Below, piece after piece: positions 44,881-54,473 of a DNA stretch of 64,000 nt. The notes beneath the pieces are model-generated. The model was not told where the DNA came from. It made no database searches and saw only the letters and a list, made by a program, of their open reading frames with translations. The position numbers and the translations under genes were made by a program. Origin of the DNA: Duganella sp. Root1480D1 (lineage in GTDB: Bacteria; Pseudomonadota; Gammaproteobacteria; Burkholderiales; Burkholderiaceae_D); the NCBI RefSeq assembly GCF_001427305.1, contig NZ_LMFZ01000001.1, positions 373,261-437,260 on the forward strand, given 5' to 3'. Position 1 is the stretch's first letter, and each line of letters begins with the position of its first letter.

Positions 44881-46221
44881 CTATTCCGCTGGGGAATCGG
44901 AATTCTTCAGCCTGACGTTGGCAGCGCGCAGCTTGCGGTACAGGAAAGCCACCGCGAGCAGGGCCGCTGCAGCCAGCGCGGCTGCCACCGACCAGGCCAG
45001 CCGCAGCTTCGACTGGTTGCGCAACTCCCTGGTGTTTTCATCGTTCCGGCGCAGCAGTTCTTCATCTTCGCGCTCTTTTTTCTGGAGCTGGGACTGGGCG
45101 GTGCTGGCTTCCTGCGTCTTGCGCCGGGCCCGCGCATACACTTGCAGGGAAAGCTCCTTCAAGCCCACATAGTCCAGCGCCCGTGCATATTCGGACAGCG
45201 CGTCGGCATCCATCATCTCGATATTGACCGCCTCGATCGCTTCCCGTCCCGCGTCGAGCTGGCCCAGATAGATCAGGGCAATGCCTTCGTTGAACTGCGA
45301 AATCTCCGCCATTTCGGTATTGCCGGTAGCCAGCGCAGCCTTCTTCGATTCGCGGCTGAGCGACAAGGCTTCCCGGTAATCCTGGCTTTTCAAGCTCATG
45401 TCGGCCAGGGTGACTTGCAGCTCCGGCACATCTTCGTCCATATGATGCTTCTGCAGCCATGCCACCACGTCGTTCAGCGCTTCACGCGCGCGCGCCACCT
45501 GGCCCGCGCTTTCGGCGATTTCCCACTCTGCATAACGGGCCCGGATCACGGGGCCGTCGAGCGGGATCAGCGCGGCCTTGGCCTTCAGTACGTCGATCGA
45601 CTTGAGCGCCTCCTGGCTGCCGCCGGCCAGGCCGTTCAGCGCATAGGCCCTGGCGCGCAGCGCCATGAACTGGGCGATGGGCTGGCCCGACTTGTCGGCC
45701 AGCGCCACGGCGCGGTCAATGAATTCGAGCCCTTTGCGGCCGTTGCCCTGCCGGATCTCATTCTGGCCGACGGTGAGGATCACCTTGGCCTGCAGCGCGA
45801 AGTCGCTGGTCTGGTCTGCAAGCTGGCGCGCCATCTCCAGGTTCTTGCTGGCGGCTTCCCTGTCGTCCAGTGCGCTAAAAAGGTAGGAGCGGTCGAGCAG
45901 GCTGTTGGCGATGATGGTCTCATCGTCGAGCTGGTGGCCGATGCGCTCCTCCTCCGCCACCGCCTGCAGCGACAGCCCGCGGTCCGAGCCGCGGGTCACC
46001 TTGCTGAGCACGGAGTAATAAGTGGCTTGGTCGCGCTGCGGCCACTGCCCGACTTGCGGTTTCAATTTCTGCAATTCGGCCAGGGTGCCATTGGTGGCCA
46101 GATAAGAAAATTCCCGCAACTGCCCGAGGCGGGCCGACACGTCCTGTCCCCAGGCCGACGACTGGAACAGCGCAGTGGCCAGGAGAGACATGCCAAGCAT
46201 GCGCGGAATAGTGCAAAACAT
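44881..46221 (-). CDS. TPR-containing exported/membrane protein, receptor-like without output domain
   Basis: A protein of about 446 residues: signal peptide (MLGMSLLATALFQSSAWG), around eight degenerate TPR-like helical repeats in the periplasm (TYYSVLSKVTRG, LLDRSYLFSALDDREAASKN, ALADKSGQPIAQFMALRARA), a coiled Glu/Arg/Lys segment, one membrane helix (WSVAAALAAAALLAVAFLY) and only about 18 cytoplasmic residues. In Oxalobacteraceae this architecture normally continues into a GGDEF or kinase domain; here it ends instead. It may be a sensor that signals through a partner, or a truncated gene. The start is uncertain (46221 or 46194-46200). Confidence 0.72.
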   Translation of the reverse strand: MFCTIPRMLGMSLLATALFQSSAWGQDVSARLGQLREFSYLATNGTLAELQKLKPQVGQWPQRDQATYYSVLSKVTRGSDRGLSLQAVAEEERIGHQLDDETIIANSLLDRSYLFSALDDREAASKNLEMARQLADQTSDFALQAKVILTVGQNEIRQGNGRKGLEFIDRAVALADKSGQPIAQFMALRARAYALNGLAGGSQEALKSIDVLKAKAALIPLDGPVIRARYAEWEIAESAGQVARAREALNDVVAWLQKHHMDEDVPELQVTLADMSLKSQDYREALSLSRESKKAALATGNTEMAEISQFNEGIALIYLGQLDAGREAIEAVNIEMMDADALSEYARALDYVGLKELSLQVYARARRKTQEASTAQSQLQKKEREDEELLRRNDENTRELRNQSKLRLAWSVAAALAAAALLAVAFLYRKLRAANVRLKNSDSPAE

Positions 46222-46255
46222 TACAGCTTTCGATTTGATAGGAAGTAAAGATATT

Positions 46256-46660
46256 TTACTGCCCAGCAAACAAATCGTGGGCATTCAGGATGGCAAAAGC
46301 GATTTCGGGGTGGCGATCCAGGCATTTCCGTATCGCCGCGGGTACAGCTTGCCGCGTCTTGCGGCACAGGCCGGGACGCTCGCCCAGCTCGATCTGGAAG
46401 CCGCGCACCGTGCGCACTTCGTTGACGCCGGGCGCGATGCGCACCGAGACGCCGAGCTGCTCTTCCAGCCGCTGGCCAATGCGCATCAGCTCGGCATAGC
46501 TGGCAATCGCTTCGATGCGCTCGAGCAGGCGCTTCTCTTCCTCCTTCGTCAGGCGCAGGATGCGCAAGTCGGCTTGCGGGTCCTGCAGCAGCAACTCGCG
46601 CTTGCAATCGCAGGCGCCGGGCGGGCACTCCTTGCGGATGGGGAAAGGCGGCATCGTCAT
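46256..46660 (-). CDS. Small unknown protein with N-terminal Cys motif
   Basis: A 134-residue protein with an N-terminal Cys cluster (ECPPGACDCKREL, C-x4-C-x-C), then a helical stretch (LRLTKEEEKRLLERIEAIASYAEL), and a C-terminal domain ending HPEIAFAILNAHDLF. No domain recognised. The Cys cluster could bind metal. It is divergent from the double hybrid kinase, about 130 bases apart, and about 35 bases upstream of the TPR gene on the same strand. Confidence 0.55.
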   Translation of the reverse strand: MTMPPFPIRKECPPGACDCKRELLLQDPQADLRILRLTKEEEKRLLERIEAIASYAELMRIGQRLEEQLGVSVRIAPGVNEVRTVRGFQIELGERPGLCRKTRQAVPAAIRKCLDRHPEIAFAILNAHDLFAGQ

Positions 46661-46790
46661 CGTCCCAGTATCCGTTGCTTGCAACGTGCTGTCAAACACG
46701 GCCGGGGCGCCACTTTGCATAGGACACTTGTGTGCGCCGTTCAAGTTTCGTACAGTGCAGAATTGACAAAAATGACAGTAAGAGAAACGT

Positions 46791-49700
46791 GTGACTATTA
46801 AACCGGAAGGCTTGCAGTTCCTGGCGTCCCCAGGTGCGCTGGGCCAGCAGATTGCGGCCTTCGACTGGTCGTCCACGCCGCTCGGCCCGCTCGACGCCTG
46901 GCCGCAGAGCCTGCGCACCACCGTCAACCTGATGCTCAATTCGAGCCACCCGATCTGGATCGGCTGGGGCCCGCACGCCACGTTCCTCTACAACGACGCC
47001 TATATCGATGTGCTGGGCGCGGCCAAGCATCCGTGGGCGCTGGGCCGTCCGGCGCAGGAAGTGTGGGCTGAGATCTGGCACTTTTGCGGACCGCTGGCGG
47101 ACAAGGTATTCCAGCGCGCCGAGCCGAGTTATGTCGACGCGGTGCAGCTCTTCATGAGCCGCGGCGACTGGGTGGAGGAAGTCTGGTTCTCCTTCTCCTA
47201 TAGCCCGATCTTCAACGAAGCGGGCGCGGTGGGCGGCCTGTTCTGCCCTTCCACCGACACCACCGACACGCGCCTGAACGCGCGCCGCCTGGCCGCGCTG
47301 TCGGCACTGTCGGCCAGCGCCCTGCGCGAACAGGACGTGGCCAGCGCCTGCGCCACCGCCATGCACACCATTGCCGGGAATCCGGCCGACATTCCTTTTG
47401 CGCTGCTGTTCAAGCGCGTTGGCGACACAGTGCGCCTGCAGCAGACGGCGCACGTGGCCGATGAAGCCTGCGAGCTGGCATTGTGGCCGGTGGCCCAGGT
47501 GCTGGCCAGCGGCGAGCCGGTGACGATTGCGACGGCGGGCATGCCGGGCTTGCCGCTCGGCCTTGCGGGGCAAGCGGTGCGGACAGCACTGGCCTTGCCG
47601 ATTACCGACGGCGTACTGGTGCTGGGCACCAGCCCGGCGCGCCCGCTCGATGCCGAATACCGTACCTTCTGCGAGCTGGTGGCCGGCCAGTTGTCGGCTG
47701 CCGTGCAAAATGCCAGCGCGGCGGCCGAGCAGCGCCAGCGCGCCGAAGCCCTGGCGGAGCTGGACCGCGCCAAGACCGCCTTCTTCAGCAATGTGAGCCA
47801 CGAGTTCCGCACCCCGCTGACGCTGATGCTGGGCCCAGTCGAAGAAGCGCTGAACGACAGCGCCAGCCGGCTGCCGGCCGTTCATCACGCGCGCTTGCGC
47901 CTGGCGCAGCGCAATGCCTTGCGCCTGCAAAAGCTGGTCAACACCCTGCTCGATTTCTCGCGCGTACAGGCCGGCCGCATGCAGGCCAGCTACGCCCAGG
48001 TCGACCTGGCCGCCCTCACCCGCGACCTGGCCAGCGGCTTCCGCTCGGTGCTCGAAAGCGCAGGCCTGACGCTGACCGTCGACTGCGAGGAAATCGATGC
48101 CGGCGCCTGGGTCGATATCGCGCTGTTCGAAAAGATCGTGCTGAACCTGCTGTCCAACGCCTTCAAGTTCACCTTTGACGGCGGCATCACGGTCGTGCTG
48201 CGCCGGCAGGGGCAATCGGCCGTGCTGGCGGTCAGCGACACCGGCGTCGGCATTTCGGACGACCAGCAGCAGCGCATTTTCGAGCGCTTCCGCCGCGTGG
48301 AAGGCTCGCGTTCACGCACCCACGAGGGCTCAGGCATCGGCCTGGCACTGGTGCGCGACCTGGTGGAGCTGCTGCACGGCCGCATCGAACTGGAAAGCAC
48401 GCTGGGCGCCGGCAGCACCTTCACCATCACGCTGCCGCTGGGCCGCAGCCACCTGCGCGAAGACCAGTTGAGCGGCGAGGCGCAGGCCGACACCAGCGAA
48501 GTGCGCGAAGCGTTCTGCCTGGAAGCGCAGCGCTGGCTGCCGGAGCAAGACAGCGAGGAACCCTTCCTCGACCTGGCCGACGACGACAGCGTGCTGACGC
48601 TGGGCGCGCGGGTGCTGGTGGTGGACGACAATGCCGACATGCGCGACTACCTGGCGCGCCTGCTGCGCCAGCGCTGGCAGGTGGGCACCGCCGCCAACGG
48701 GCGCGAAGCACTGGAGGCCATGGCGGGCGAACTGCCGGAGCTGGTGGTGTCCGACGTGATGATGCCGGAACTCGATGGTTTCGGCCTGATCGCTGCCATG
48801 CGCGCCGAGCAGGCGCTGCACGACGTGCCGGTGCTGCTGCTGTCGGCGCGCGCCGGCGAGGAGGCGCGCATCGAAGGCGTCAATGCCGGCGCAGACGACT
48901 ACCTGGTCAAGCCCTTCTCGGCGCGCGAACTGCTGACGCGCGTCGACTCGCAACTGATGCGCGCCCGTATCCGCCAGGCCGAACGTGCGCACATGACGCG
49001 CATGGCCAACACCTTCCAGCAGGCGCCGGCCGCCATCGCCATTGTGCGCGGCCCCGACCTGGGCTTCGAACTGGCCAACGACCGCTTTATGGAACTGAGC
49101 TGGCAGCGCGAACTGATTGGCCTGCCGATGCGGCGCGCCTTCCCCGAGCTGGAAGGCCAGGGCATGTTGGAAGAAATGGAGCTGGCGCTGGCCAGCGGCC
49201 AGCCAGTGACCGGCAAGGCACGCCGCGTCATGCTAAAGCGCGGCGGCGGCCTGCAGGAATGCTATTTCGATTATGTGCACCAGCCGGTGCGCAATGCGCG
49301 CGGTGAAGTGGACCGCGTCGCCATTGTGGCCTTCGAAGTGACGGAACTGGTGCGGGCACGGCGCGATGCCGAACTGGCCGACCGCACCAAGGACGATTTC
49401 CTGGCCATGGTCGGCCACGAGCTGCGCAATCCGTTGTCGCCGATCCTGATCGCGCTGGAGCTGATGCGCCTGAAGGGCCTGGGCGGGCTGGCGCGCGAGC
49501 ATGCGGCCATCGAACGGCAGGCCCACCATCTGGTGCGGCTGGTGGACGACCTGCTCGATGTGGCGCGCATTGCGCAGGGCAAGATCGCGCTGCGCCTGGA
49601 ACGCGTCGAATTGTCCAAGCTGCTGGCGCAGGCGCTGGAAACGGTCAGCGGCCTGCTCGAAGAACGCCAGCAGGCGCTGGAGCTGGACGTGCCGGCGCAG

Positions 49701-50468
49701 GGCCTGGCGATCGACGCCGACCCGATGCGCTTCGTGCAGGTGCTGGTCAACCTGCTGACCAATGCTGCCAAGTATTCCAACCCGGGCGGCCAGATCCTGG
49801 TGCGCGCCGTCGCCGCCAAGGGCCGCGTGGCGATCACGGTGCGCGATACCGGCATCGGCATCGGCGCCGAAATGCTGCCCCACCTGTTCGACAAATTCGT
49901 GCAGGCCCCGCAATCGATCGACCGCTCGCGCGGCGGCCTGGGACTGGGCCTGGCGATTGCCCGCAGCCTGGTGCAGCTGCATGGCGGCGAGATCGAGGCG
50001 CACAGTGCCGGCGTTGGCGCCGGCAGCGAATTCACCATCCGCGTGCCGCTGGCGGCAGAAACGGCAAGCGCCCCCTCTTTGGGCGCGGCGCCGGGCCACC
50101 TGGCGGCCGTGCCGCCGCGCCGCGTGCTGCTGGTGGACGACAACCAGGATGTGCTGCAAGGCTTGCGTGCCCTGCTGGAAGTTGGCGGCCATGAGGTGCA
50201 GGCAGTGGGCGACCCGGCCAGCGCGCTGCGCGCCAGCGCCAGCTTCGTGCCCGACCTGGCCATCCTGGACATCGGCCTGCCTGGCATGGACGGCTATGAA
50301 CTGGCCAGCGAGCTGCGGCGCCGGCCCGGTTTCGGCAACACGCGGCTGGTGGCATTGTCCGGCTACGGCCAGCCAGCCGACCAGGCCCGAGCGCGCGCGG
50401 CCGGCTTTGCCGCCCATCTTGTCAAGCCGATTACGCCGGCCCAGCTCTACTCGCTGCTGGTCGATTAA
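46791..50468 (+). CDS. Double hybrid sensor histidine kinase/response regulator
   Basis: A 1225-residue protein with the order: N-terminal PAS-like sensor (about 10-140, with STPLGPLDAWPQSLR), GAF-like region (about 155-300), kinase module 1 (His337 in NVSHEFRTPLTLML, ATPase NLLSNAFKFTF and GSGIGLALVRDL), receiver 1 (Asp655 in VVSDVMMPELDGFG), PAS (about 735-850), kinase module 2 (His876 in VGHELRNPLSPIL, ATPase NLLTNAAKYSN and GLGLGLAIA) and receiver 2 (Asp1160 in AILDIGLPGMDGYE). No membrane helix, so it is cytoplasmic. It starts with GTG. No HPt or dedicated regulator gene is next to it. Such two-kinase hybrids are unusual in size. Confidence 0.9.
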   Translation: MTIKPEGLQFLASPGALGQQIAAFDWSSTPLGPLDAWPQSLRTTVNLMLNSSHPIWIGWGPHATFLYNDAYIDVLGAAKHPWALGRPAQEVWAEIWHFCGPLADKVFQRAEPSYVDAVQLFMSRGDWVEEVWFSFSYSPIFNEAGAVGGLFCPSTDTTDTRLNARRLAALSALSASALREQDVASACATAMHTIAGNPADIPFALLFKRVGDTVRLQQTAHVADEACELALWPVAQVLASGEPVTIATAGMPGLPLGLAGQAVRTALALPITDGVLVLGTSPARPLDAEYRTFCELVAGQLSAAVQNASAAAEQRQRAEALAELDRAKTAFFSNVSHEFRTPLTLMLGPVEEALNDSASRLPAVHHARLRLAQRNALRLQKLVNTLLDFSRVQAGRMQASYAQVDLAALTRDLASGFRSVLESAGLTLTVDCEEIDAGAWVDIALFEKIVLNLLSNAFKFTFDGGITVVLRRQGQSAVLAVSDTGVGISDDQQQRIFERFRRVEGSRSRTHEGSGIGLALVRDLVELLHGRIELESTLGAGSTFTITLPLGRSHLREDQLSGEAQADTSEVREAFCLEAQRWLPEQDSEEPFLDLADDDSVLTLGARVLVVDDNADMRDYLARLLRQRWQVGTAANGREALEAMAGELPELVVSDVMMPELDGFGLIAAMRAEQALHDVPVLLLSARAGEEARIEGVNAGADDYLVKPFSARELLTRVDSQLMRARIRQAERAHMTRMANTFQQAPAAIAIVRGPDLGFELANDRFMELSWQRELIGLPMRRAFPELEGQGMLEEMELALASGQPVTGKARRVMLKRGGGLQECYFDYVHQPVRNARGEVDRVAIVAFEVTELVRARRDAELADRTKDDFLAMVGHELRNPLSPILIALELMRLKGLGGLAREHAAIERQAHHLVRLVDDLLDVARIAQGKIALRLERVELSKLLAQALETVSGLLEERQQALELDVPAQGLAIDADPMRFVQVLVNLLTNAAKYSNPGGQILVRAVAAKGRVAITVRDTGIGIGAEMLPHLFDKFVQAPQSIDRSRGGLGLGLAIARSLVQLHGGEIEAHSAGVGAGSEFTIRVPLAAETASAPSLGAAPGHLAAVPPRRVLLVDDNQDVLQGLRALLEVGGHEVQAVGDPASALRASASFVPDLAILDIGLPGMDGYELASELRRRPGFGNTRLVALSGYGQPADQARARAAGFAAHLVKPITPAQLYSLLVD

Positions 50469-50553
50469 ATGCCCTCGATCGTTGCAAAACTGCCACGATA
50501 GTTGCCTTTAGGGAAATTAAGTTGCACGTGACCGTGCTACACTCGTTTCCCCT

Positions 50554-52227
50554 ATGTGCCCCCATTCTTACCGCCGTGCATTCCTGCGCCTGGCAGCCGC
50601 CTTCTGGCTTGCCAGCGCCTGCGCTCATGCGCTGGCAGACGAGCGGCGGGTACTGGTGCTGTATTCGCTTGGCGCCGACTCTTCCTCGGCCTGGCAAAGG
50701 CTGGTGCACAAGGGCATGTACGAGGAACTGGAACGCAGCAGCCAGGGCGCCACGCCGGCCATTTTCGAAGAGCGCTTTGACGCCAACCGCGTCGGCGAAG
50801 ACAAATCGCAGGAGGGCATGGCGCCCTACCTCGCCACCAAGTACGCCGACGTCAAATTCGACGCCATCGTGACGGAGAACTTCGTTGCGGCGCGTTTCCT
50901 GTCCAGCCATCCGGAACTGTTTGCCGGCGTGCCGCGCCACTACGTCAATCATGGGCGCGAGCAATGGCAGCCGCGCGATGGCCTGGCTTACGAGGTGACG
51001 TCCGATTTCGAGCGGGCGATCGGGGTGATCCCGCTGGTGGCGCCGAATGTGCGGCATATCGCCATCGTCGGCGACAAGACCTCGCGCGGCCAGCTCTGGC
51101 TTGACCGCATCCGCAGCGTAACGCCGCATTTCCCGCATATCCGCTTCGAGATCTGGGACGATGGCGACGTGGATGAATTGCGGCAGCGCGCCGCGCGGCT
51201 GGACCGCAGCAGCGCGATCTTCATGCTGGCGTCGCTGCGTGGCGAAGGCAAGTCGCGCATCCAGCCGCGCGAGCTGGCGCTGTTGATCGCGGCTGCGACC
51301 AAGGCGCCCCTGTTCACGCATTCCGAATCGCTGGTGATGCCTGGCGTGGCGGGCGGCTATGTGGTCAGCGGCGAGGCGGTGGGCCGCATGATGGCGCGCC
51401 TGCTGCTTGGACAGCCGGCCATGACCAGCCAGGTGCAGGGCTATTACTTCGATTACCCGACCGCGCGCCAGGCCGGCTTGCGCAACCTGCCGCCGGAAGC
51501 GGTGATACTGAATCGGCCGCACAATGTGTGGGAGCTGTACCGCTGGCAGATCATCACGGCGGGCGCGCTGATCGTCTTCGAGGGCTTGCTGATCACGGCG
51601 CTGGTGCTGTCGCTACGCTCGCGGCGGCGGGCGATGGCCGAGCTGGCGGCCGAGCGCAGCAGCCTGGAAGACCGCATCCTGCAGCGCACGCTGGAACTGT
51701 TGCAGGCCAATCGCAAGCTGGAAGAACTGGCCACCACCGACCCGCTGACCGGCATCGCCAACCGGCGCAAGATGACGGAGCAGATTGCGCAGGAACTGGA
51801 ACGAGCGCGGCGCTTCCATCATCCCTTGTCGCTGCTGATGGTCGACATCGACCACTTCAAGCGCATCAACGATACCTACGGCCACGAGGTGGGCGACCAG
51901 GCGATTATCCAGATCGCGACCTTGCTGACGGCCAGCCTGCGCGCGGTGGATATGGTGGCGCGTTTCGGCGGAGAGGAATTTGTGCTGCTGATGCCGGAAA
52001 CGCATATCGCGGTGGCGATGCATGCGGCGGAACGCTTGCGCGAACTGGCGGCCGGTTTGCGGGTGCGGACCGAGTTTGGGGCCGAGGTGGAGCTGACCAT
52101 CAGCATCGGCGTGGCGGCGGCTGACCCGCATGGCACGCCGGATACGCCGTCCTCCTTGCTGGTGCGCTCCGATAAGGCGCTGTACCGGGCCAAGAAGGAA
52201 GGACGCAACCGGGTGGTGCAGTTCTGA
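50554..52227 (+). CDS. Diguanylate cyclase with periplasmic ABC-type binding-protein sensor
   Basis: A 557-residue membrane protein: signal peptide (FLRLAAAFWLASACAHALA), a periplasmic domain of the ABC substrate-binding-like type (RVLVLYSLGADSSSAW, FDAIVTENFVAARFL, HIAIVGDKTSRG), one transmembrane helix (about 330-355), a coiled linker and a GGDEF domain (TTDPLTGIANRRKM, MVDIDHFKRINDTYGHEVGD, GGEEF at 472-476). An intact GGEEF implies c-di-GMP synthesis. The binding domain probably recognises a small ligand. It sits just downstream of the hybrid kinase and convergent with maiA. Confidence 0.9.
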   Translation: MCPHSYRRAFLRLAAAFWLASACAHALADERRVLVLYSLGADSSSAWQRLVHKGMYEELERSSQGATPAIFEERFDANRVGEDKSQEGMAPYLATKYADVKFDAIVTENFVAARFLSSHPELFAGVPRHYVNHGREQWQPRDGLAYEVTSDFERAIGVIPLVAPNVRHIAIVGDKTSRGQLWLDRIRSVTPHFPHIRFEIWDDGDVDELRQRAARLDRSSAIFMLASLRGEGKSRIQPRELALLIAAATKAPLFTHSESLVMPGVAGGYVVSGEAVGRMMARLLLGQPAMTSQVQGYYFDYPTARQAGLRNLPPEAVILNRPHNVWELYRWQIITAGALIVFEGLLITALVLSLRSRRRAMAELAAERSSLEDRILQRTLELLQANRKLEELATTDPLTGIANRRKMTEQIAQELERARRFHHPLSLLMVDIDHFKRINDTYGHEVGDQAIIQIATLLTASLRAVDMVARFGGEEFVLLMPETHIAVAMHAAERLRELAAGLRVRTEFGAEVELTISIGVAAADPHGTPDTPSSLLVRSDKALYRAKKEGRNRVVQF

Positions 52228-52872
52228 TTACTCCGCGTCCGGCTGGGCGGAGGGATGCGCGGCCTTGAATGCCGGCAGGCCGGCGCAGTTTTCTGCGATG
52301 CGCGCCACGTTAGGGTATGGCGTGAGGTCGATATTGAAGCGCTGGGCGTTGTATACCTGCGGCACCAGGCAGCAATCGGCAATGGTCGGCGTGTCGCCAT
52401 AGCAGAAGCGGCCCATGTCGCCGTCGCGCTCCAGGTGGGCTTCGAGCGCCTGCATGCCTTCGCCCATCCAATGGTAGTACCAGTCCATCTTCTGTTCTTC
52501 GCTCAGGCCCATCGGGCCCTTGAGGTGCTTGAGCACGCGCAGGTTCATCAGCGGATGGGTGTCGCATGCCACCGTCTGCGCCAGGGCACGCACGCGGGCG
52601 CGGCCCACGGCGTCTTGCGGCAGCAGCGGCACCATCGGGTGCACTTCTTCCAGGTATTCCATGATGGCCAGCGATTGCGTGACGACGATGCCGTTGTCCT
52701 CCAGCGCCGGCACCAGTCCTGCCGGGTTCACCTCGCGATAGGCAGGCGCCATCTGCTCGCCGCCGTCGCGCAGCAGGTGCACCGGCACCGCTTCATACGA
52801 CAGGCCTTTCAGGTTCAGCGCGATGCGGACACGGTAGGCAGCCGAGCTGCGGAAGTAGGTATAGAGCTTCAT
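52228..52872 (-). CDS. maiA: Maleylacetoacetate isomerase (zeta GST)
   Basis: A 214-residue zeta-class glutathione transferase isomerising maleylacetoacetate to fumarylacetoacetate with glutathione. The catalytic SSAAYRVRIALNLKG and the zeta-like NPAGLVPALEDNG and TQSLAIMEYLEE are visible. Its start overlaps the upstream hydrolase stop as ATGA. It pairs with the fumarylacetoacetase-family gene, the last two steps of homogentisate or gentisate-type breakdown. Confidence 0.93.
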   Translation of the reverse strand: MKLYTYFRSSAAYRVRIALNLKGLSYEAVPVHLLRDGGEQMAPAYREVNPAGLVPALEDNGIVVTQSLAIMEYLEEVHPMVPLLPQDAVGRARVRALAQTVACDTHPLMNLRVLKHLKGPMGLSEEQKMDWYYHWMGEGMQALEAHLERDGDMGRFCYGDTPTIADCCLVPQVYNAQRFNIDLTPYPNVARIAENCAGLPAFKAAHPSAQPDAE

Positions 52873-53891
52873 TCACGTTCCCCGTAATTGCGCACGGTCT
52901 GGTCGATGGCGCCGAAGATGGTCTTGCCCTGTGCGTCATGCATTTCGATGCGCACCGTATCGCCGAACTGCAGGAAGCCGGTTTGCGGCTTGCCGCTTTC
53001 GATGGTCTCGTACATGCGCACTTCGGCCAGGCAGCAATAACCCACGCCGCCATTGGCGATGCTGGAGCCGTGCAGGCCGCCCTGCTTGTTCGACACGGTA
53101 CCGGAGCCGATGATGGTGCCGGCGCACAGTTCGCGCGTTTTGGCGGCGTGCGCCACGAGCTGGGCGAAGTTGAAGGTCATGTCATCGCCGGCATTCGGCT
53201 TGCCGAAAGGCTGGCGGTTGATCTGCACCAGCAGCGGCAGGTGCAACTTGTTGTCCTGCCAGGCTTTGCCCAGTTCTTCCGGCGTGACTGCCACCGGCGA
53301 GAAGGCACTGGCCGGCTTGGAATTGAAGAAACCGAAGCCCTTTGCCAGTTCGTTGGGAATCAGGTTGCGCAGCGAGACGTCGTTGACCAGCATCACCAGG
53401 CGGATTGCCTTGGCCGCATCTTCATCGCTGGCGCCCATCTTCACGTCGCCGGTGATCACGGCCACTTCCGCTTCCAGGTCGATGCCCCAGGCTTCGTCCA
53501 GCGCGAACACCGCGTCGCGCGGGCCGACGAAACTGTCGGAGCCGCCCTGGTACATCAGCGGGTCGGTGTAGAACGATGCCGGCACCTCCGCATTGCGTGC
53601 CTTGCGCACCAGCTCCACATGGTTGATGTAGGCGGAGCCGTCGGCCCACTGGTAGGCGCGCGGCAGCGGCGAGTGGCACAGGCTTTCGTCAAAAGGCTTG
53701 GCGCCGGATGCACTGCCCTGGTTCAGCAAGGCATAGATCTGTTTGAGCTGCGGTGCGGCGACGTCCCAGTTGTCCAGCGCATCCTGCATGGTGGCGGCAA
53801 TGTTGGGTACCGGCTGGCAGGATTTCAGGTCGCGGCTTACGACGACCAGGCGGCCGTCACGGCTGCCGTCTTTCAGGGAGGCGAGTTTCAT
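52869..53891 (-). CDS. Fumarylacetoacetate hydrolase family protein
   Basis: A 340-residue FAH-family enzyme. The metal site is visible as WGIDLEAEVAVITGDV (E-x-E pair) with nearby Asp in VMLVNDVSLRNLIP, and the usual GTIIGSGTVSNKQGG and GFLQFGDTVRIEM sequences. It cleaves a carbon-carbon bond in fumarylacetoacetate or a related fumarylpyruvate. It is co-directional with maiA (overlap) and the VOC gene (8-base gap). The exact substrate is not settled by sequence; homogentisate dioxygenase is not in this window. Confidence 0.9.
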   Translation of the reverse strand: MKLASLKDGSRDGRLVVVSRDLKSCQPVPNIAATMQDALDNWDVAAPQLKQIYALLNQGSASGAKPFDESLCHSPLPRAYQWADGSAYINHVELVRKARNAEVPASFYTDPLMYQGGSDSFVGPRDAVFALDEAWGIDLEAEVAVITGDVKMGASDEDAAKAIRLVMLVNDVSLRNLIPNELAKGFGFFNSKPASAFSPVAVTPEELGKAWQDNKLHLPLLVQINRQPFGKPNAGDDMTFNFAQLVAHAAKTRELCAGTIIGSGTVSNKQGGLHGSSIANGGVGYCCLAEVRMYETIESGKPQTGFLQFGDTVRIEMHDAQGKTIFGAIDQTVRNYGERE

Positions 53892-53899
53892 GTATTTCC

Positions 53900-54430
53900 T
53901 TAATTCTGGGGTGCGTGCATCCAGGCCGCGTGCTTGGGCGCCTTTTTCGTTTTAGACCATTCTTCCAGCATTTCCCACTTCACATCGTCCAGCTTCTGCA
54001 TCATTTCCGGGGTGCCGATGTTGGCGGCCAGTTCCAGGCGGTGGCCGTTCGGGTCGAAGAAGTAGATCGACTTGAAGATGGTGTGGTTGACGGGGCCCAG
54101 CACGTCGATGCCGGCGGCGACCAGGCGCTCCTTGGCGGCCAGCAGTTCGTCCATCGAGGCCACTTCCAGCGCCAGGTGCTGGACCCAGGCCGGGGTGTTT
54201 TCGTCGCGCCCCATTTCCTTTTGGGTCGGCAGCTCGAAGAAGGCCAGGATGTTGCCCTGGCCGGCGTCCAGGAACACGTGCATATAGGGGTCCGGCGCTT
54301 TGGTCGAAGGCACTTCATCCTCCGCGATGGCCAGCACGAAGTTCATGTTCAGGTGCTTGACGTACCACTCGACGGTTTCCTTGGCGTCCTTGCAGCGGTA
54401 GGCAACGTGGTGGATTTGCTTGATTTTCAT
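53900..54430 (-). CDS. VOC-family protein (glyoxalase/dioxygenase fold)
   Basis: A 176-residue vicinal-oxygen-chelate protein. The first metal His is in IKQIHHVAYRCKDAKE, the second in AWVQHLALEVASMDE, and a Glu in FFDPNGHRLELAAN, giving the His/His/Glu-type metal triad of glyoxalases and extradiol dioxygenases. As first gene of the cluster with FAH and maiA it may be the ring-cleaving or isomerising step, but it is smaller than known homogentisate-type enzymes. Substrate unknown. Confidence 0.8.
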   Translation of the reverse strand: MKIKQIHHVAYRCKDAKETVEWYVKHLNMNFVLAIAEDEVPSTKAPDPYMHVFLDAGQGNILAFFELPTQKEMGRDENTPAWVQHLALEVASMDELLAAKERLVAAGIDVLGPVNHTIFKSIYFFDPNGHRLELAANIGTPEMMQKLDDVKWEMLEEWSKTKKAPKHAAWMHAPQN

Positions 54431-54473
54431 GGCAGGGCTCCTTTGTATCCCGCCATTAAACTCTTGTTTCAGC

